Shown in pieces: positions 11,765 through 20,529 of a DNA stretch of 64,000 nucleotides. The position numbers and the translations under genes were made by a program. The notes beneath the pieces are model-generated. The model saw nothing but the letters and a program-made list of their open reading frames with translations, was not told the origin of the DNA and did no database searches. Each line of letters starts with the position of its first letter. Within the stretch, counting starts at the first letter, position 1. Source of the stretch: Bacteroidota bacterium (GTDB lineage: Bacteria; Bacteroidota; Bacteroidia; Cytophagales; Cyclobacteriaceae); assembly GCA_018267135.1 (NCBI GenBank), contig JAFDZA010000002.1, positions 62,001 to 126,000 on the forward strand. Direction: 5' to 3'.

Positions 11765-12460
11765 GTGAGCCGGAAAATACGCATTGGTATAACAGACTGT
11801 GGAAAGTTTGCTAACTATGAACGGTGGGTATGCACAGAACCACAAGTGGAAATTATTCGGTTGAGTTACCGTGCGGCTAATGAGGAAGAAGTAAAAAATT
11901 GTCACGGTATAATATTGACAGGCGGAGAAGATGTTCATCCTCAATTTTATAACCAACCCGACCTGCTTCCATTTTGCGATAACGATATGGATGAAAAGCG
12001 CGATGCGTTTGAACTCAAGATAATAGACCTTTCTCAACAATATAAATTGCCGTTGCTCGGTATTTGCCGGGGGTTACAAATTGCCAATGTGTTTTTTGGA
12101 GGTACACTCATTCCCGACTTACCCCGGTTTGGTAAATTCAATCACTCAAAATATAGGGAAGGAGAGGATCGCTACCACCCGGTAATGATTGACCCGAATA
12201 GTTTTTTACATTCTTTAGTTGAGACTGATAAAGACGAAATAAACAGCGCGCATCACCAAAGTGCCAACCGGATCGGGAAAGGATTGGTGGCTTGTGCATT
12301 TTCTGAAGAAGGAGTAGTAGAGGCAATTGAACGGAAGAAAACGGAGAGTTTGCCTTTTTTAATGTTGGTGCAGTGGCATCCTGAACGGATGACTGACCAG
12401 CAAAGCCCGATGACTAAGAATATTAAACGTGCATTTATAGAGGCCTGTTTGCAGCGCTAA
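11765..12460 (+). CDS. Class I glutamine amidotransferase-like hydrolase (peptidase C26 / gamma-glutamyl-GABA hydrolase type)
   Basis: A 231-residue single-domain amidotransferase-fold hydrolase. TGGEDVHP (about 52-59) forms the oxyanion region, LGICRG holds the nucleophile Cys101, and QWHPE (203-207) supplies the catalytic His205 and Glu207. The family includes PuuD-type gamma-glutamyl-gamma-aminobutyrate hydrolases, but the substrate cannot be told from sequence. The start is GTG; the next in-frame ATG would remove the first strand. It is convergent with ilvA, with only 11 bases between the stops. Confidence 0.85.
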   Translation: MSRKIRIGITDCGKFANYERWVCTEPQVEIIRLSYRAANEEEVKNCHGIILTGGEDVHPQFYNQPDLLPFCDNDMDEKRDAFELKIIDLSQQYKLPLLGICRGLQIANVFFGGTLIPDLPRFGKFNHSKYREGEDRYHPVMIDPNSFLHSLVETDKDEINSAHHQSANRIGKGLVACAFSEEGVVEAIERKKTESLPFLMLVQWHPERMTDQQSPMTKNIKRAFIEACLQR

Positions 12461-12471
12461 ACAAATCCTCG

Positions 12472-13704
12472 TTACACCAGATACTCGAAAAGATTTTCGT
12501 TCTGGTTTATTTCCGTATAGTTTAGTTTATGCCGATTCATTCTTGAAATTAACGAACCGTAATCGTCTTTCGTTTTTACTTCAATGCCGATTAAGGCCGG
12601 ACCGGTTTCCTTATTATTTTTTTGGATGAACTCAAACCGCACGATGTCATCGGTGGGACCCAAAATGGAGTTGACGAATTCTTTTAAAGCCCCAGGACGC
12701 TGTGCAAAACGAACTATAAAATAATGTTTCAGTCCTTCATACAATAAAGACCGTTCTTTTATTTCCTGCATACGGTCTATGTCATTATTCCCTCCGCTCA
12801 GCACACATACTACAGTTTTGCCTTTGATCTTATCAGCATATTGATCTAACGCTGCAATCGTAAGAGCTCCGGCTGGCTCGGCCACAATGGCGTCTTCGTT
12901 ATAGAGTTGAAGAATGGTGGTGCTTACTTTTCCCTCCGGCACCAGCAACATATCGCTCAAAATAGCTTGACAAATAGAGAACGTAATATCTCCTACTTTT
13001 TTTACAGAAGCGCCATCTACAAACCGCTGAATTTTATCGAGTGTAACCGGCTTGCCTGCTTTGAGTGCTTCTTTCATAGAAGGAGCGCCTTCCGGCTCAA
13101 CACCAATAATTTTAGTGGCAGGCGAATGAGTTTTGAAATAGCTCCCTACCCCGGCACTCAATCCGCCTCCACCTACGGGTACAAAAAGAAAATCGATGTT
13201 CGGCAGTTCATCGGCTATCTCTTTGCCTACCGTGGCTTGCCCTTCTATTACTTTTAAATGATCGAATGGTGGAATGAATACTTTATTTTTTTCTTTGCAA
13301 AATGTTAAGGCATGTGCCTGGCACTCGTCAAAAGTATCTCCGGTAAGGATAATATCCACCAGCCCATTGCCAAACATTTTTACCTGATTGATTTTTTGTT
13401 TAGGCGTAATGGCTGGCATATAAATAGTGCCCTGAATGGTAAGAAGTCGGCAAGAAAAGGCAACTCCTTGTGCGTGGTTTCCGGCACTGGCGCACACTAC
13501 ACCTTGCTCGCGCTGGGCTTCGCTCAAACTTTGAATAAGATGGTAGGCACCTCGGATTTTATAAGAACGAACCACTTGTAAATCTTCCCGTTTCAGGTAA
13601 ATACGAGCCTGAAATTTTTCTGATAATTTTTTATGAAGATGAAGGGGTGTTTTGAAAGCAACCCCTTTTAAAGTTTCAGCGGCTGAGTCGGCATTAATAG
13701 TCAT
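12472..13704 (-). CDS. ilvA: Threonine dehydratase (threonine ammonia-lyase), PLP-dependent
   Basis: Converts threonine to 2-oxobutanoate and ammonia, the first committed step to isoleucine. The 410-residue protein has the PLP lysine in VRSYKIRGAYH (Lys49), the substrate loop SAGNHAQ (73-79) and the PLP-phosphate glycine loop VGGGGLSAG (about 178-186). Residues 325-410 form a single ACT-like regulatory domain (YFIVRFAQRPGALKEF). This is the short IlvA form rather than the 500-residue E. coli type, and feedback regulation by isoleucine is plausible. It lies 18 bases after the small Cys-rich gene on the same strand. No other ilv genes are in the window. Confidence 0.92.
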   Translation of the reverse strand: MTINADSAAETLKGVAFKTPLHLHKKLSEKFQARIYLKREDLQVVRSYKIRGAYHLIQSLSEAQREQGVVCASAGNHAQGVAFSCRLLTIQGTIYMPAITPKQKINQVKMFGNGLVDIILTGDTFDECQAHALTFCKEKNKVFIPPFDHLKVIEGQATVGKEIADELPNIDFLFVPVGGGGLSAGVGSYFKTHSPATKIIGVEPEGAPSMKEALKAGKPVTLDKIQRFVDGASVKKVGDITFSICQAILSDMLLVPEGKVSTTILQLYNEDAIVAEPAGALTIAALDQYADKIKGKTVVCVLSGGNNDIDRMQEIKERSLLYEGLKHYFIVRFAQRPGALKEFVNSILGPTDDIVRFEFIQKNNKETGPALIGIEVKTKDDYGSLISRMNRHKLNYTEINQNENLFEYLV

Positions 13705-13722
13705 TAGAAAGAAGAGAAGGAA

Positions 13723-13869
13723 TTACGCTTTAGAAGTAGAGCCGGATGCGGCACATTTTCCGCAACCGGTAGCACATGATTTTTTTGAGTGAAGAGATTG
13801 GTAAATAGTTTTTCCCAAATAGGCCACGGCTGCCACCGTTACTACTGCTAAAAGAACTTGCTGTACCAT
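13723..13869 (-). CDS. FeoB-associated Cys-rich membrane protein (48 residues)
   Basis: A 48-residue protein. An N-terminal hydrophobic helix (VLLAVVTVAAVAYLG, residues 5-19) is followed by a charged linker and a CATGCGKCA cysteine cluster (residues 32-40). This matches the FeoB-associated Cys-rich membrane protein family, usually found beside feoB and thought to assist ferrous iron import. No feoB is visible here; the gene lies between an amino-acid permease and ilvA on the same strand. The start is ATG at 13869 and the stop is TAA. Confidence 0.8.
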   Translation of the reverse strand: MVQQVLLAVVTVAAVAYLGKTIYQSLHSKKSCATGCGKCAASGSTSKA

Positions 13870-13920
13870 GCGTCAAAGATAATCAAAAATAGTGGAAGTT
13901 TTTTGAGGAGGAAATACACT

Positions 13921-15351
13921 TTACGTGGAGGAAGGTTGCTCGTCTGAGTTTTTGGTTTTCCAATAAAAATAAAAAGGTATTCCTGAAAACATCAGCACCA
14001 AACCCATTAATGCCTCGCGTGGTTTACTGATGAGTGAGACGGTTAGCAGCGTAATACAAAACACAATAAACAGAGCCGGCAACACCGGATAGCCCCATGC
14101 TTTATAAGGCCTTGGCGTATTGGGCATTTTTTTTCGTAGTACAAAAACCCCGATGGTAGTAGCTCCATAAAAGATAAAAGAAGCAAAAATTAACATATCG
14201 GTAAGTTGATCAAAACTGCCGCTCAGTACCAATACACCCGACCACACCCCCTGATAAATTAGTGCTTTGGTAGGCGTATGATGTTGGGGATGAACTTCCT
14301 TCGCACTTTTAAAAAATAATCCCTCTTTCGCCATAGCATAAAATAAACGGGGCGAAGCAAGGATGGTAGTGTTTGTACAACCTAAGGTGGTAAGTAATAC
14401 CAGCAAAGAAATGAAGATGCCCCCGGTGGGCCCTAAAATATGCTGCACCACAGTTACGGCAGCAATTGAGTTGCCCGAATCTCTTACCAGTTGGTCTATA
14501 GGCAGCACATACAAGTAGGCAAAATTAGTGAGTAAGTAAATAATCATAATCGCCACCATGCCTAATACTAATGCTAATGGCAGGTTACGCTGAGCATCTT
14601 TTATTTCTCCGCCCAGGTAGCCGATGGTGCTCCATCCTTCGTACCCCCAAAAAGCAGACAGGAGTGCCGTAAACATGGCACTGATAAAAACAGTATCGGT
14701 CCAAGAATGCTCTACGTAGGCTGAGCCATGTGTTTGTAGGTTGGCCCAATTTCCTTCTTCTGAAAAAAAACTAAGCAAAATAATTCCCAAGATGCTGAAC
14801 AGAACAATATATAAAATAGACTTGCTGAACACTTCACCCAGTTTTAATCCTACATAGTTGAGGTACGACAAAAAAGCAATGAGACCAATGGTGAGGAGTT
14901 TTATGCCGATGTTATCAAAAGGAGTAAGAAACCCCAGTACGGTTATAGATTCCCACTCGGACGATAAGTTGGGGAGCGGCAGTAATGAATTTACGGATTG
15001 CGAAAAAACATACGCGATAGAAGCGATAGAAGCTGTGCGGATGGCCGTGAAATTAGCCCACCCGTAAAGGAATGCGAAAAACCTGTTAAATATTTTTTTA
15101 TAGTACACAAACTCACCGCCCGAATCGGCCAGCATACTGGCTACCTCCGCATTACTTAAGGTGCCAATTAAGGTGAGCACCCCGCCCAAGAGCCACGCCA
15201 GCAGAACTAACCCCGGAGACTGAAGTACTTCGGCCATCGGAGCTACTTTTTTGTAAACGCCAGAACCAATAACAGAACTGATAACCAGAAAAAAGACAGA
15301 CCATAAACCCAGCGACCGAACCAGTTGGCCTTGCGATGATTCTTTATTCAA
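13921..15351 (-). CDS. APC-family amino-acid permease
   Basis: A 476-residue inner-membrane transporter with about 12 hydrophobic segments. TM1 carries the substrate-binding glycine motif VIGSGVYKK (about residues 28-36), and TM6 has the conserved ALLSAFWGYEGW region, typical of the LAT/YfnA-like branch of the amino acid-polyamine-organocation superfamily. The substrate is unknown. The downstream same-strand genes encode the Cys-rich protein and ilvA, so a common transcript is possible but unproven. Confidence 0.88.
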   Translation of the reverse strand: MNKESSQGQLVRSLGLWSVFFLVISSVIGSGVYKKVAPMAEVLQSPGLVLLAWLLGGVLTLIGTLSNAEVASMLADSGGEFVYYKKIFNRFFAFLYGWANFTAIRTASIASIAYVFSQSVNSLLPLPNLSSEWESITVLGFLTPFDNIGIKLLTIGLIAFLSYLNYVGLKLGEVFSKSILYIVLFSILGIILLSFFSEEGNWANLQTHGSAYVEHSWTDTVFISAMFTALLSAFWGYEGWSTIGYLGGEIKDAQRNLPLALVLGMVAIMIIYLLTNFAYLYVLPIDQLVRDSGNSIAAVTVVQHILGPTGGIFISLLVLLTTLGCTNTTILASPRLFYAMAKEGLFFKSAKEVHPQHHTPTKALIYQGVWSGVLVLSGSFDQLTDMLIFASFIFYGATTIGVFVLRKKMPNTPRPYKAWGYPVLPALFIVFCITLLTVSLISKPREALMGLVLMFSGIPFYFYWKTKNSDEQPSST

Positions 15352-15417
15352 TTTTTAAAAAAATAAAATATCTGAAAAATAGTAACGAAATATAAGGCTG
15401 AACTTTTTTAACCTGAT

Positions 15418-16320
15418 TTAGTACCCCCACTTTTTCATTACCTCATAATCTTCTTTCGCACAATCCATCGGGGCTATTCCCTGATAGGCCTCCTGCTCTA
15501 TGATGAAAAGTTTAGTTCCTTCTGAAGCCCCATGGTCGATTACTTCCTTTACCTGGGCTATCCCTTTTCCAAGAATAGTACTTTCATATTTTTCATGGCC
15601 ACCGGCCGCCAGAATTTCATCTTTTACGTGCATCATTTCAAACCGGCCCGGAAATTTTTTGATGATATCGATGGCCTTTACTCCACCATTAAAAAGATTG
15701 CCGGTATCGAGTTGCTGAATGACCACCTTGGGGTTGGTAAGGCCGAGTATCAGGTCATACAATACCTTTCCATTCACTTTTTTGCTGAACTCGAAATCGT
15801 GATTATGGTAGCCGAACTTCATGCCGGATTGGTTACATAGTTCTCCGCATTTGTTGAACACTTCCATAAATCGTTTCAGGCTGTCTTCCGTTTCATAAAT
15901 AGAGGCATCAAGCCAAGGGCTTACCACATATTGTTGGCCGGCCACGGCTGCGTCTTCAATCGTATGTTTCCAGGCATCGGTAAAATCTTTTGTTGATTCG
16001 TTCCAATGTTGTTTTCCTAATACCGTGTGCCCACTGGGCATTTTCATACCTAAATCTGAAAGGATTTTTTTAAAATCAGCTGGTGCGTGCCCATAGAATT
16101 TCCGATCCATGTAATTGGCGTGCTCCACATATTGATAGCCAATAGCAGCCAGTTTTTTAAGCGTACCGAGCGGATCGTTTTTCATGTCTTCGCGCACGGA
16201 GTAGAGTTGAATACCCAACAGCCTCTGGGAGGCATTCAACGAAAAAGATGAATGAGAAGAAAGGGCCAGGGCAGCAGAGGCCAAAGCACTTTGTTTGAGG
16301 AAGTTTCTGCGGGTAGTCAT
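15418..16320 (-). CDS. Tat-exported sugar phosphate isomerase/epimerase-like TIM-barrel protein
   Basis: A 300-residue protein. The N-terminus has a twin-arginine signal (TTRRNFLKQSALASAALALS), so export to the periplasm by Tat is expected. The rest is an AP-endonuclease-2-type TIM barrel: GIQLYSVREDM (about 34-44), YHNHDFEF with metal-ligand histidines, QLDTGN and MHVKDE. Related secreted proteins are common in Bacteroidota and are usually called sugar phosphate isomerases/epimerases; the true substrate is unknown. It is transcribed alone, divergent from the small gene at 16568. Confidence 0.88.
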   Translation of the reverse strand: MTTRRNFLKQSALASAALALSSHSSFSLNASQRLLGIQLYSVREDMKNDPLGTLKKLAAIGYQYVEHANYMDRKFYGHAPADFKKILSDLGMKMPSGHTVLGKQHWNESTKDFTDAWKHTIEDAAVAGQQYVVSPWLDASIYETEDSLKRFMEVFNKCGELCNQSGMKFGYHNHDFEFSKKVNGKVLYDLILGLTNPKVVIQQLDTGNLFNGGVKAIDIIKKFPGRFEMMHVKDEILAAGGHEKYESTILGKGIAQVKEVIDHGASEGTKLFIIEQEAYQGIAPMDCAKEDYEVMKKWGY

Positions 16321-16509
16321 AATACAATTTTTTGTGAAGTTCGAGTTTACAAATTAATAATTGGAAATGATAACGATTGGTGGAATTGAATATGTTTTTA
16401 TTCATTTTAACACACTTTTGTTTTGATATGTTATTAACGAAAAGGTGCCAGAGAGAGGGGAGAGTTTAGCCTAATTAACAGAAAATGAGGCAGATTGGAA
16501 CAAAATTTG

Positions 16510-16517
16510 TACTTTTG
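16510..16517 (+). promoter_or_regulatory. Candidate -7 promoter box upstream of the 84-residue gene
   Basis: TACTTTTG matches TAnnTTTG and lies 50 bases upstream of the ATG at 16568. No good -33 TTTG is seen at the expected distance, so the assignment is tentative. Confidence 0.35.
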
Positions 16518-16567
16518 CGGTTGCTTATCAAAAACTGGCTTGGCAAGCCGCTAAATCAAATAAAAAT

Positions 16568-16822
16568 ATGGGAAGACCACCGATTTTACCTAAAAAAAAG
16601 AAAGATGGCTGGTACATTGAAGTGCGCAACAAAGGTGCTAAATCAGGCCTGATCCTCATTCGCGACAGCTATGAAGCGATGATGCAGGCAGCCCGCCAAT
16701 ATCAAACCACTAAGGATATTATTTTGTTGGGAGAGCACCGCAATGGCAAGAAGGTAGAAGATAGCATGAAGAAAGAGAAAGAAAAGGCAAAAGCAACCAA
16801 AGCCAAGAAAGAAAAGGCATAA
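16568..16822 (+). CDS. Small basic protein of unknown function
   Basis: An 84-residue cytosolic protein, strongly basic. It starts MGRPPILPKKKKDGWYIEV, followed by a compact region with GLILIRDSYEAMMQAARQY and IILLGEHRNGKKVED (to about residue 66). The tail is a Lys/Glu/Ala helix of about 18 residues. The basic ends and small size would fit a nucleic-acid- or ribosome-associated role, but no family is recognised with certainty. It has its own promoter-like box and a terminator, so it is probably a monocistronic, genuinely expressed gene. Confidence 0.75.
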   Translation: MGRPPILPKKKKDGWYIEVRNKGAKSGLILIRDSYEAMMQAARQYQTTKDIILLGEHRNGKKVEDSMKKEKEKAKATKAKKEKA

Positions 16823-16833
16823 GCCAACATATT

Positions 16834-17277
16834 TTACGAACGGATCCTTCTGAAGAACGCATTAATTAATTCTTTGGAAGGATCTTTTTTTATGCCTTTG
16901 ATAATCTCAGTCTTAGGATGAAGCAAAGGAGTCTTTACCAATGAAAACCCACGCTGAACATCGTCAGCGGCATAGACCAATTTTTGAAGTTGCACCCAAT
17001 GCAAGGCTCCGGCACACATCACACAAGGTTCCAGGGTAACATATAAAGTACACTCATCTAGGTATTTTGAACCGAGTTTGTTAGCGGCTGCGGTAATGGC
17101 CAGCATCTCAGCATGCGCGGTGGCATCCGTAAGCCGTTCGGTTTGGTTATGAGCACGGGCAATAATTTTATTTTGGCAAACCACTAAAGCTCCCACAGGC
17201 ACCTCGCCAGCATCAAATGCCTTTTGCGCTTCTTTCAGCGCCTCTGTCATAAAGTAATCATGTGAAGTAAAATCCAT
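16834..17277 (-). CDS. tadA: tRNA-specific adenosine deaminase
   Basis: Deaminates A34 to inosine in tRNA-Arg(ACG), which is needed to read CGN codons. The 147-residue protein has the zinc and catalytic motif HAE (His55, Glu57 in TAHAEML) and PCVMC (Cys85, Cys88), plus the proton-shuttle GEVPVGALVV strand. It is convergent with the small gene at 16568 and lies 32 bases after the AraC-type regulator gene on the same strand. Confidence 0.93.
   Translation of the reverse strand: MDFTSHDYFMTEALKEAQKAFDAGEVPVGALVVCQNKIIARAHNQTERLTDATAHAEMLAITAAANKLGSKYLDECTLYVTLEPCVMCAGALHWVQLQKLVYAADDVQRGFSLVKTPLLHPKTEIIKGIKKDPSKELINAFFRRIRS
16843..16891 (+). terminator. Intrinsic terminator of the 84-residue gene, lying inside the 3' end of convergent tadA
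   Basis: gatccttc (16843-16850) pairs perfectly with gaaggatc (16877-16884), followed by seven T residues. The inner sequence gaagaa...ttctt can extend the pairing. The hairpin is encoded within the last 20 codons of tadA on the opposite strand. Confidence 0.65.
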
Positions 17278-17309
17278 ACAGTGCGATTTGTGAAGGAAGT
17301 AGAAAGTTG

Positions 17310-18209
17310 TTAATTATTTTTACCCATCGAGTATTTTTTGGGCGTGACACCAAATTTTTTTTTGAAAGCAGCTATGAAGTGGCTGGGGTTGGTGTATCCG
17401 ATTTCATAGGCCACTTCAGCTACTTGGTACTGGTGTGTATCGAGCAGGGCACGGGCATGGTCTAATTTGTGATCGAGCAAGTACCCATACACACTGTTGC
17501 CATAAATTTCTTTGAAGCCGGCTTTTAGCTGATACTCATTGAGGCCGGCCATTTTAGAAAGTTCTTTTAAACCGGGGGGAGCATCGGCATTTTTTAGAAG
17601 GTATTCTTTGGCATGTTTAATTTTTCGCACGGTCTCTTCATTGTTGAGAAACGGGCAACTTTCTGTGTCGGGTTTTTTTTCTGAAAAATACAGGCTTAAG
17701 ATTTCAAAAGCCTTGCCATGATAATACAGCCTGCGTGCGTTTTCGTCAAGATGAACGGTAAAAAGTTGGTTGAGTACGACAAACAAAGCAGCCGGAATCT
17801 GGCGCTCGTCATACAGTTTTGTTTTGGCATTTTCTGGTTTCAGAAAATGGATCGAACCGTGTGTAAATAATTTATGAAGCCCCTCCAAAGAAATGGATAG
17901 CTCCACCATACGGGTAGAGTGTAAAAGAGTCATCTCAAACGGCAGGTCTTTTTCAGGGTTATAAAAAAAATAATTATGGCGGCTTTCAATTTCGCGCACA
18001 TAATGAGGCCCAAACTGAAAACGCGCTTTGCCCGACAGGCAGAAATAAAAATGAATTTTATTTTGGTTGATCAACCCGGGCAGCCGATAATTTTCCGGCT
18101 CTTCGTTTTCCCAGGCATGAAGCGAAATATCGTCCTGATCCAGCCATAAAAAATATTTCCCGTTACCGATATTTTTATCTTTTGATAAGTAGGTTTTTGA
18201 TTCTTCCAT
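17310..18209 (-). CDS. AraC-family transcriptional regulator
   Basis: A 299-residue protein. The N-terminal about 190 residues form a sensor region of the PchR-like type. The C-terminal about 100 residues hold two helix-turn-helix motifs: LKELSKMAGLNEYQLKAGFK, then VAEVAYEIGYTNPSHFIAAFKKKFG. It is divergent from a TonB receptor/HmuY-like pair with a 151-base shared region. PchR-type regulators often sense iron chelates or haem, so it is the likely local regulator of that uptake locus (inference). Confidence 0.88.
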   Translation of the reverse strand: MEESKTYLSKDKNIGNGKYFLWLDQDDISLHAWENEEPENYRLPGLINQNKIHFYFCLSGKARFQFGPHYVREIESRHNYFFYNPEKDLPFEMTLLHSTRMVELSISLEGLHKLFTHGSIHFLKPENAKTKLYDERQIPAALFVVLNQLFTVHLDENARRLYYHGKAFEILSLYFSEKKPDTESCPFLNNEETVRKIKHAKEYLLKNADAPPGLKELSKMAGLNEYQLKAGFKEIYGNSVYGYLLDHKLDHARALLDTHQYQVAEVAYEIGYTNPSHFIAAFKKKFGVTPKKYSMGKNN

Positions 18210-18239
18210 ATTTTAATAATGACAATAATTGGTTTTAAT

Positions 18240-18255
18240 AGTGACTTAAATCACA
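18240..18255. promoter_or_regulatory. CRP/FNR-family-like palindrome in the AraC/TonB-receptor divergent region
   Basis: aGTGActtaaaTCACa is one base from the perfect TGTGA-N6-TCACA palindrome bound by CRP-type regulators. It lies 31 bases upstream of the araC start and 106 bases upstream of the receptor start. Which regulator binds is unknown, and a chance match in AT-rich DNA is possible. Confidence 0.4.
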
Positions 18256-18360
18256 TTTTATTTATAAAAATACCTGAAAAATTAAAAAAATTATAATGCG
18301 GCATTAATTATACTTTTTAGGGTATTTTCTAATTTATGCTCAACTCATCTTTGCGCACCT

Positions 18361-20505
18361 TTGAGCAACCGATCTATTATATTATTTATTCTGACAGGAG
18401 GGACTTGGTTTGCCGTGCCGGCCCAAGATTCGCTCAGCACACAAAAGCTTAACGAAATTGTAGTAACGGCTACACGCAACGAAAAAGCATTGGGCGCATT
18501 GCCTATGCCGGTAACGCTTATCGGCAAAAATCAACTTAGAACAATGGGCTCCCTTCGTCTGAATAATGTGCTAACCGAACAAACCGGGTTAGTGATGGTG
18601 CCTCAGGTAAACGGACTGGGCAATGGCTTACAATTGCAAGGGTTTGATCCTGACTACACATTGATTTTGATTGATGGCGAACCACTCATTGGCCGGTACA
18701 CCGGCTCACTGGATCTGAGCCGGCTGGCAGTGGGCAACATCAAACAAATTGAAATCGTAAAAGGACCTTCTTCCAGTTTGTATGGATCGGAAGCACTGGC
18801 CGGGGTAGTAAACATTATTACCGAACGACCTGCCTTTACCCGCGGAACACTATCAGCTCGTTATGGTACATTTAATACCACCGACTTTACAGGCGATCTA
18901 AGCACAACTGCCCATAAACTGGGAGTGTATGCTTTTGCCAACCGCTACAGCACAGACGGATATTCACTGGGTACCAATACCAATAAAACTGTTTCTCCTT
19001 TTATTAACACCACCCTTCAGGGCAAAATCAATTATAAGATTACACCTCAAACCGATCTCAGTTTTTCAGCCCGGTCGTTTCAGGAAAACCAGGCGCAATC
19101 ATTTGTAGTCAACTCTAACTCGGTTGAAATCCAAACCATAGGCACGGGCACCATTCACGATTCAAATATTTTTGGTTCTGTAGAGCATCATTTTTCAAAG
19201 AGACTGAAGGCCTTGGCTAAAATTTATACAACGCACTATGAAACGGCTACCAATCTGAAAGTGAAGCCGGTTGATACGCTCTATTACCATGATGATTTTA
19301 GTCAAAGCTATACGCGCCCCGAAATAAATACGGAGTACTTCATTACACCCCGCCACATTGTAATGGCCGGGACAGGCACTATTTTAGAAACCGTACAGAC
19401 CTCGCGCTACGGAGACGAGAACAAACGGCTGCAGCAAACACAATACGGTTTTTTCCAATACGAGTGGTTGCCGTCCGATCAGTTTCAGGTTATAGGCGGT
19501 GGCCGGTACGATCATAATTCTATTTATGGCGCACAGTTTAGCCCCAAGCTTTCTATGTTATGGAATCCGAACAACCGGTTTACCCTGAAAGCCTCTTACG
19601 GGTTGGGATTTAAGTCGCCCGATTTTCGTCAGCTTTACCTCAACTTTAATAATACGGCAGCGGGCGGCTACAGCGTGCTGGGCACGGAAATAGTGGTGGA
19701 GCGCATCAATCAATTGAAGGCACAAGGGCAATTAGGAGCCCTTTTTTATGATCTGAGCCAGATCGGTAAACTACAGGCAGAACAATCGCGGGCTTTGAAT
19801 GTGGGCGGGCGCTACACACCCAGCCCGGGGTTTTTCTTCGATGTAAATATTTTTAGAAATGATATTGACAACCTGATTGAAACACAAGTGGTGGCGAGAA
19901 CCACGGCTAATCAAAATATTTACAGTTATAAAAATTTACACCGTGTTTATACCGATGGGTTAGAGCTGAACGTCAGCTATCCGCTTTTCAAAAATATTTC
20001 GGCCTCGTTAGGCTACCAACTGCTTTATGCAAAAGACAAAGATGTGATTGCCAACATCCGAAGCGGGGGGGTGTACAGCTACTACCGCGACCCGGCAACA
20101 CTCGAAACCAAACGGCTTTCGGTTTCAGAATATTTTGGATTGGCCAACCGCTCGCGTCATACCGGCAATTTTAAAATTTTCTACAATAATAAAGAGAGAG
20201 GCTTGGACGCGAGTCTGCGCTTAATTTACCGTGGAAGATATGGAGCCGGAAGTTTGCAGGGAAATGTGCAAGGGTTAACGATTCCCCCGTCTGATCGCAA
20301 TAACAACGGTATTCTGGATGTGTACGATAATTTTGTGAGTGGGTATTTTCTATGCAATGTATCGGCTGCCAAAACATTTCGTCAGAAACTGCGCGTGCAA
20401 GCCGGAGTTGATAACCTGTTTGATTACAAAGACGCCTTGTACATTCCCAACTTGCCAGGCCGGCAGATTTATTTTAGTATGAGTTATTCGTTTAGCAAAA
20501 AATAA
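18361..20505 (+). CDS. TonB-dependent outer-membrane receptor, probable haem/hemin receptor
   Basis: A 714-residue outer-membrane receptor. It has a signal peptide (about residues 1-21, cleavage after VPAQ) and a TonB box (LNEIVVTAT, 30-38). The plug includes IDGEPLIGR and VKGPSSSLYGSEALAGVVNIIT (about residues 100-155), and a 22-strand barrel ends in aromatic YSFSKK. There is no N-terminal carboxypeptidase-like extension, so it is of the HmuR/BtuB class rather than SusC. The HmuY-like lipoprotein gene directly downstream and the PchR-like regulator upstream point to haem uptake. The start is TTG; no ATG gives a complete signal peptide. Confidence 0.85.
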   Translation: MSNRSIILFILTGGTWFAVPAQDSLSTQKLNEIVVTATRNEKALGALPMPVTLIGKNQLRTMGSLRLNNVLTEQTGLVMVPQVNGLGNGLQLQGFDPDYTLILIDGEPLIGRYTGSLDLSRLAVGNIKQIEIVKGPSSSLYGSEALAGVVNIITERPAFTRGTLSARYGTFNTTDFTGDLSTTAHKLGVYAFANRYSTDGYSLGTNTNKTVSPFINTTLQGKINYKITPQTDLSFSARSFQENQAQSFVVNSNSVEIQTIGTGTIHDSNIFGSVEHHFSKRLKALAKIYTTHYETATNLKVKPVDTLYYHDDFSQSYTRPEINTEYFITPRHIVMAGTGTILETVQTSRYGDENKRLQQTQYGFFQYEWLPSDQFQVIGGGRYDHNSIYGAQFSPKLSMLWNPNNRFTLKASYGLGFKSPDFRQLYLNFNNTAAGGYSVLGTEIVVERINQLKAQGQLGALFYDLSQIGKLQAEQSRALNVGGRYTPSPGFFFDVNIFRNDIDNLIETQVVARTTANQNIYSYKNLHRVYTDGLELNVSYPLFKNISASLGYQLLYAKDKDVIANIRSGGVYSYYRDPATLETKRLSVSEYFGLANRSRHTGNFKIFYNNKERGLDASLRLIYRGRYGAGSLQGNVQGLTIPPSDRNNNGILDVYDNFVSGYFLCNVSAAKTFRQKLRVQAGVDNLFDYKDALYIPNLPGRQIYFSMSYSFSKK

Positions 20506-20529
20506 AATCAATCAACTAAAAATGTCAAT

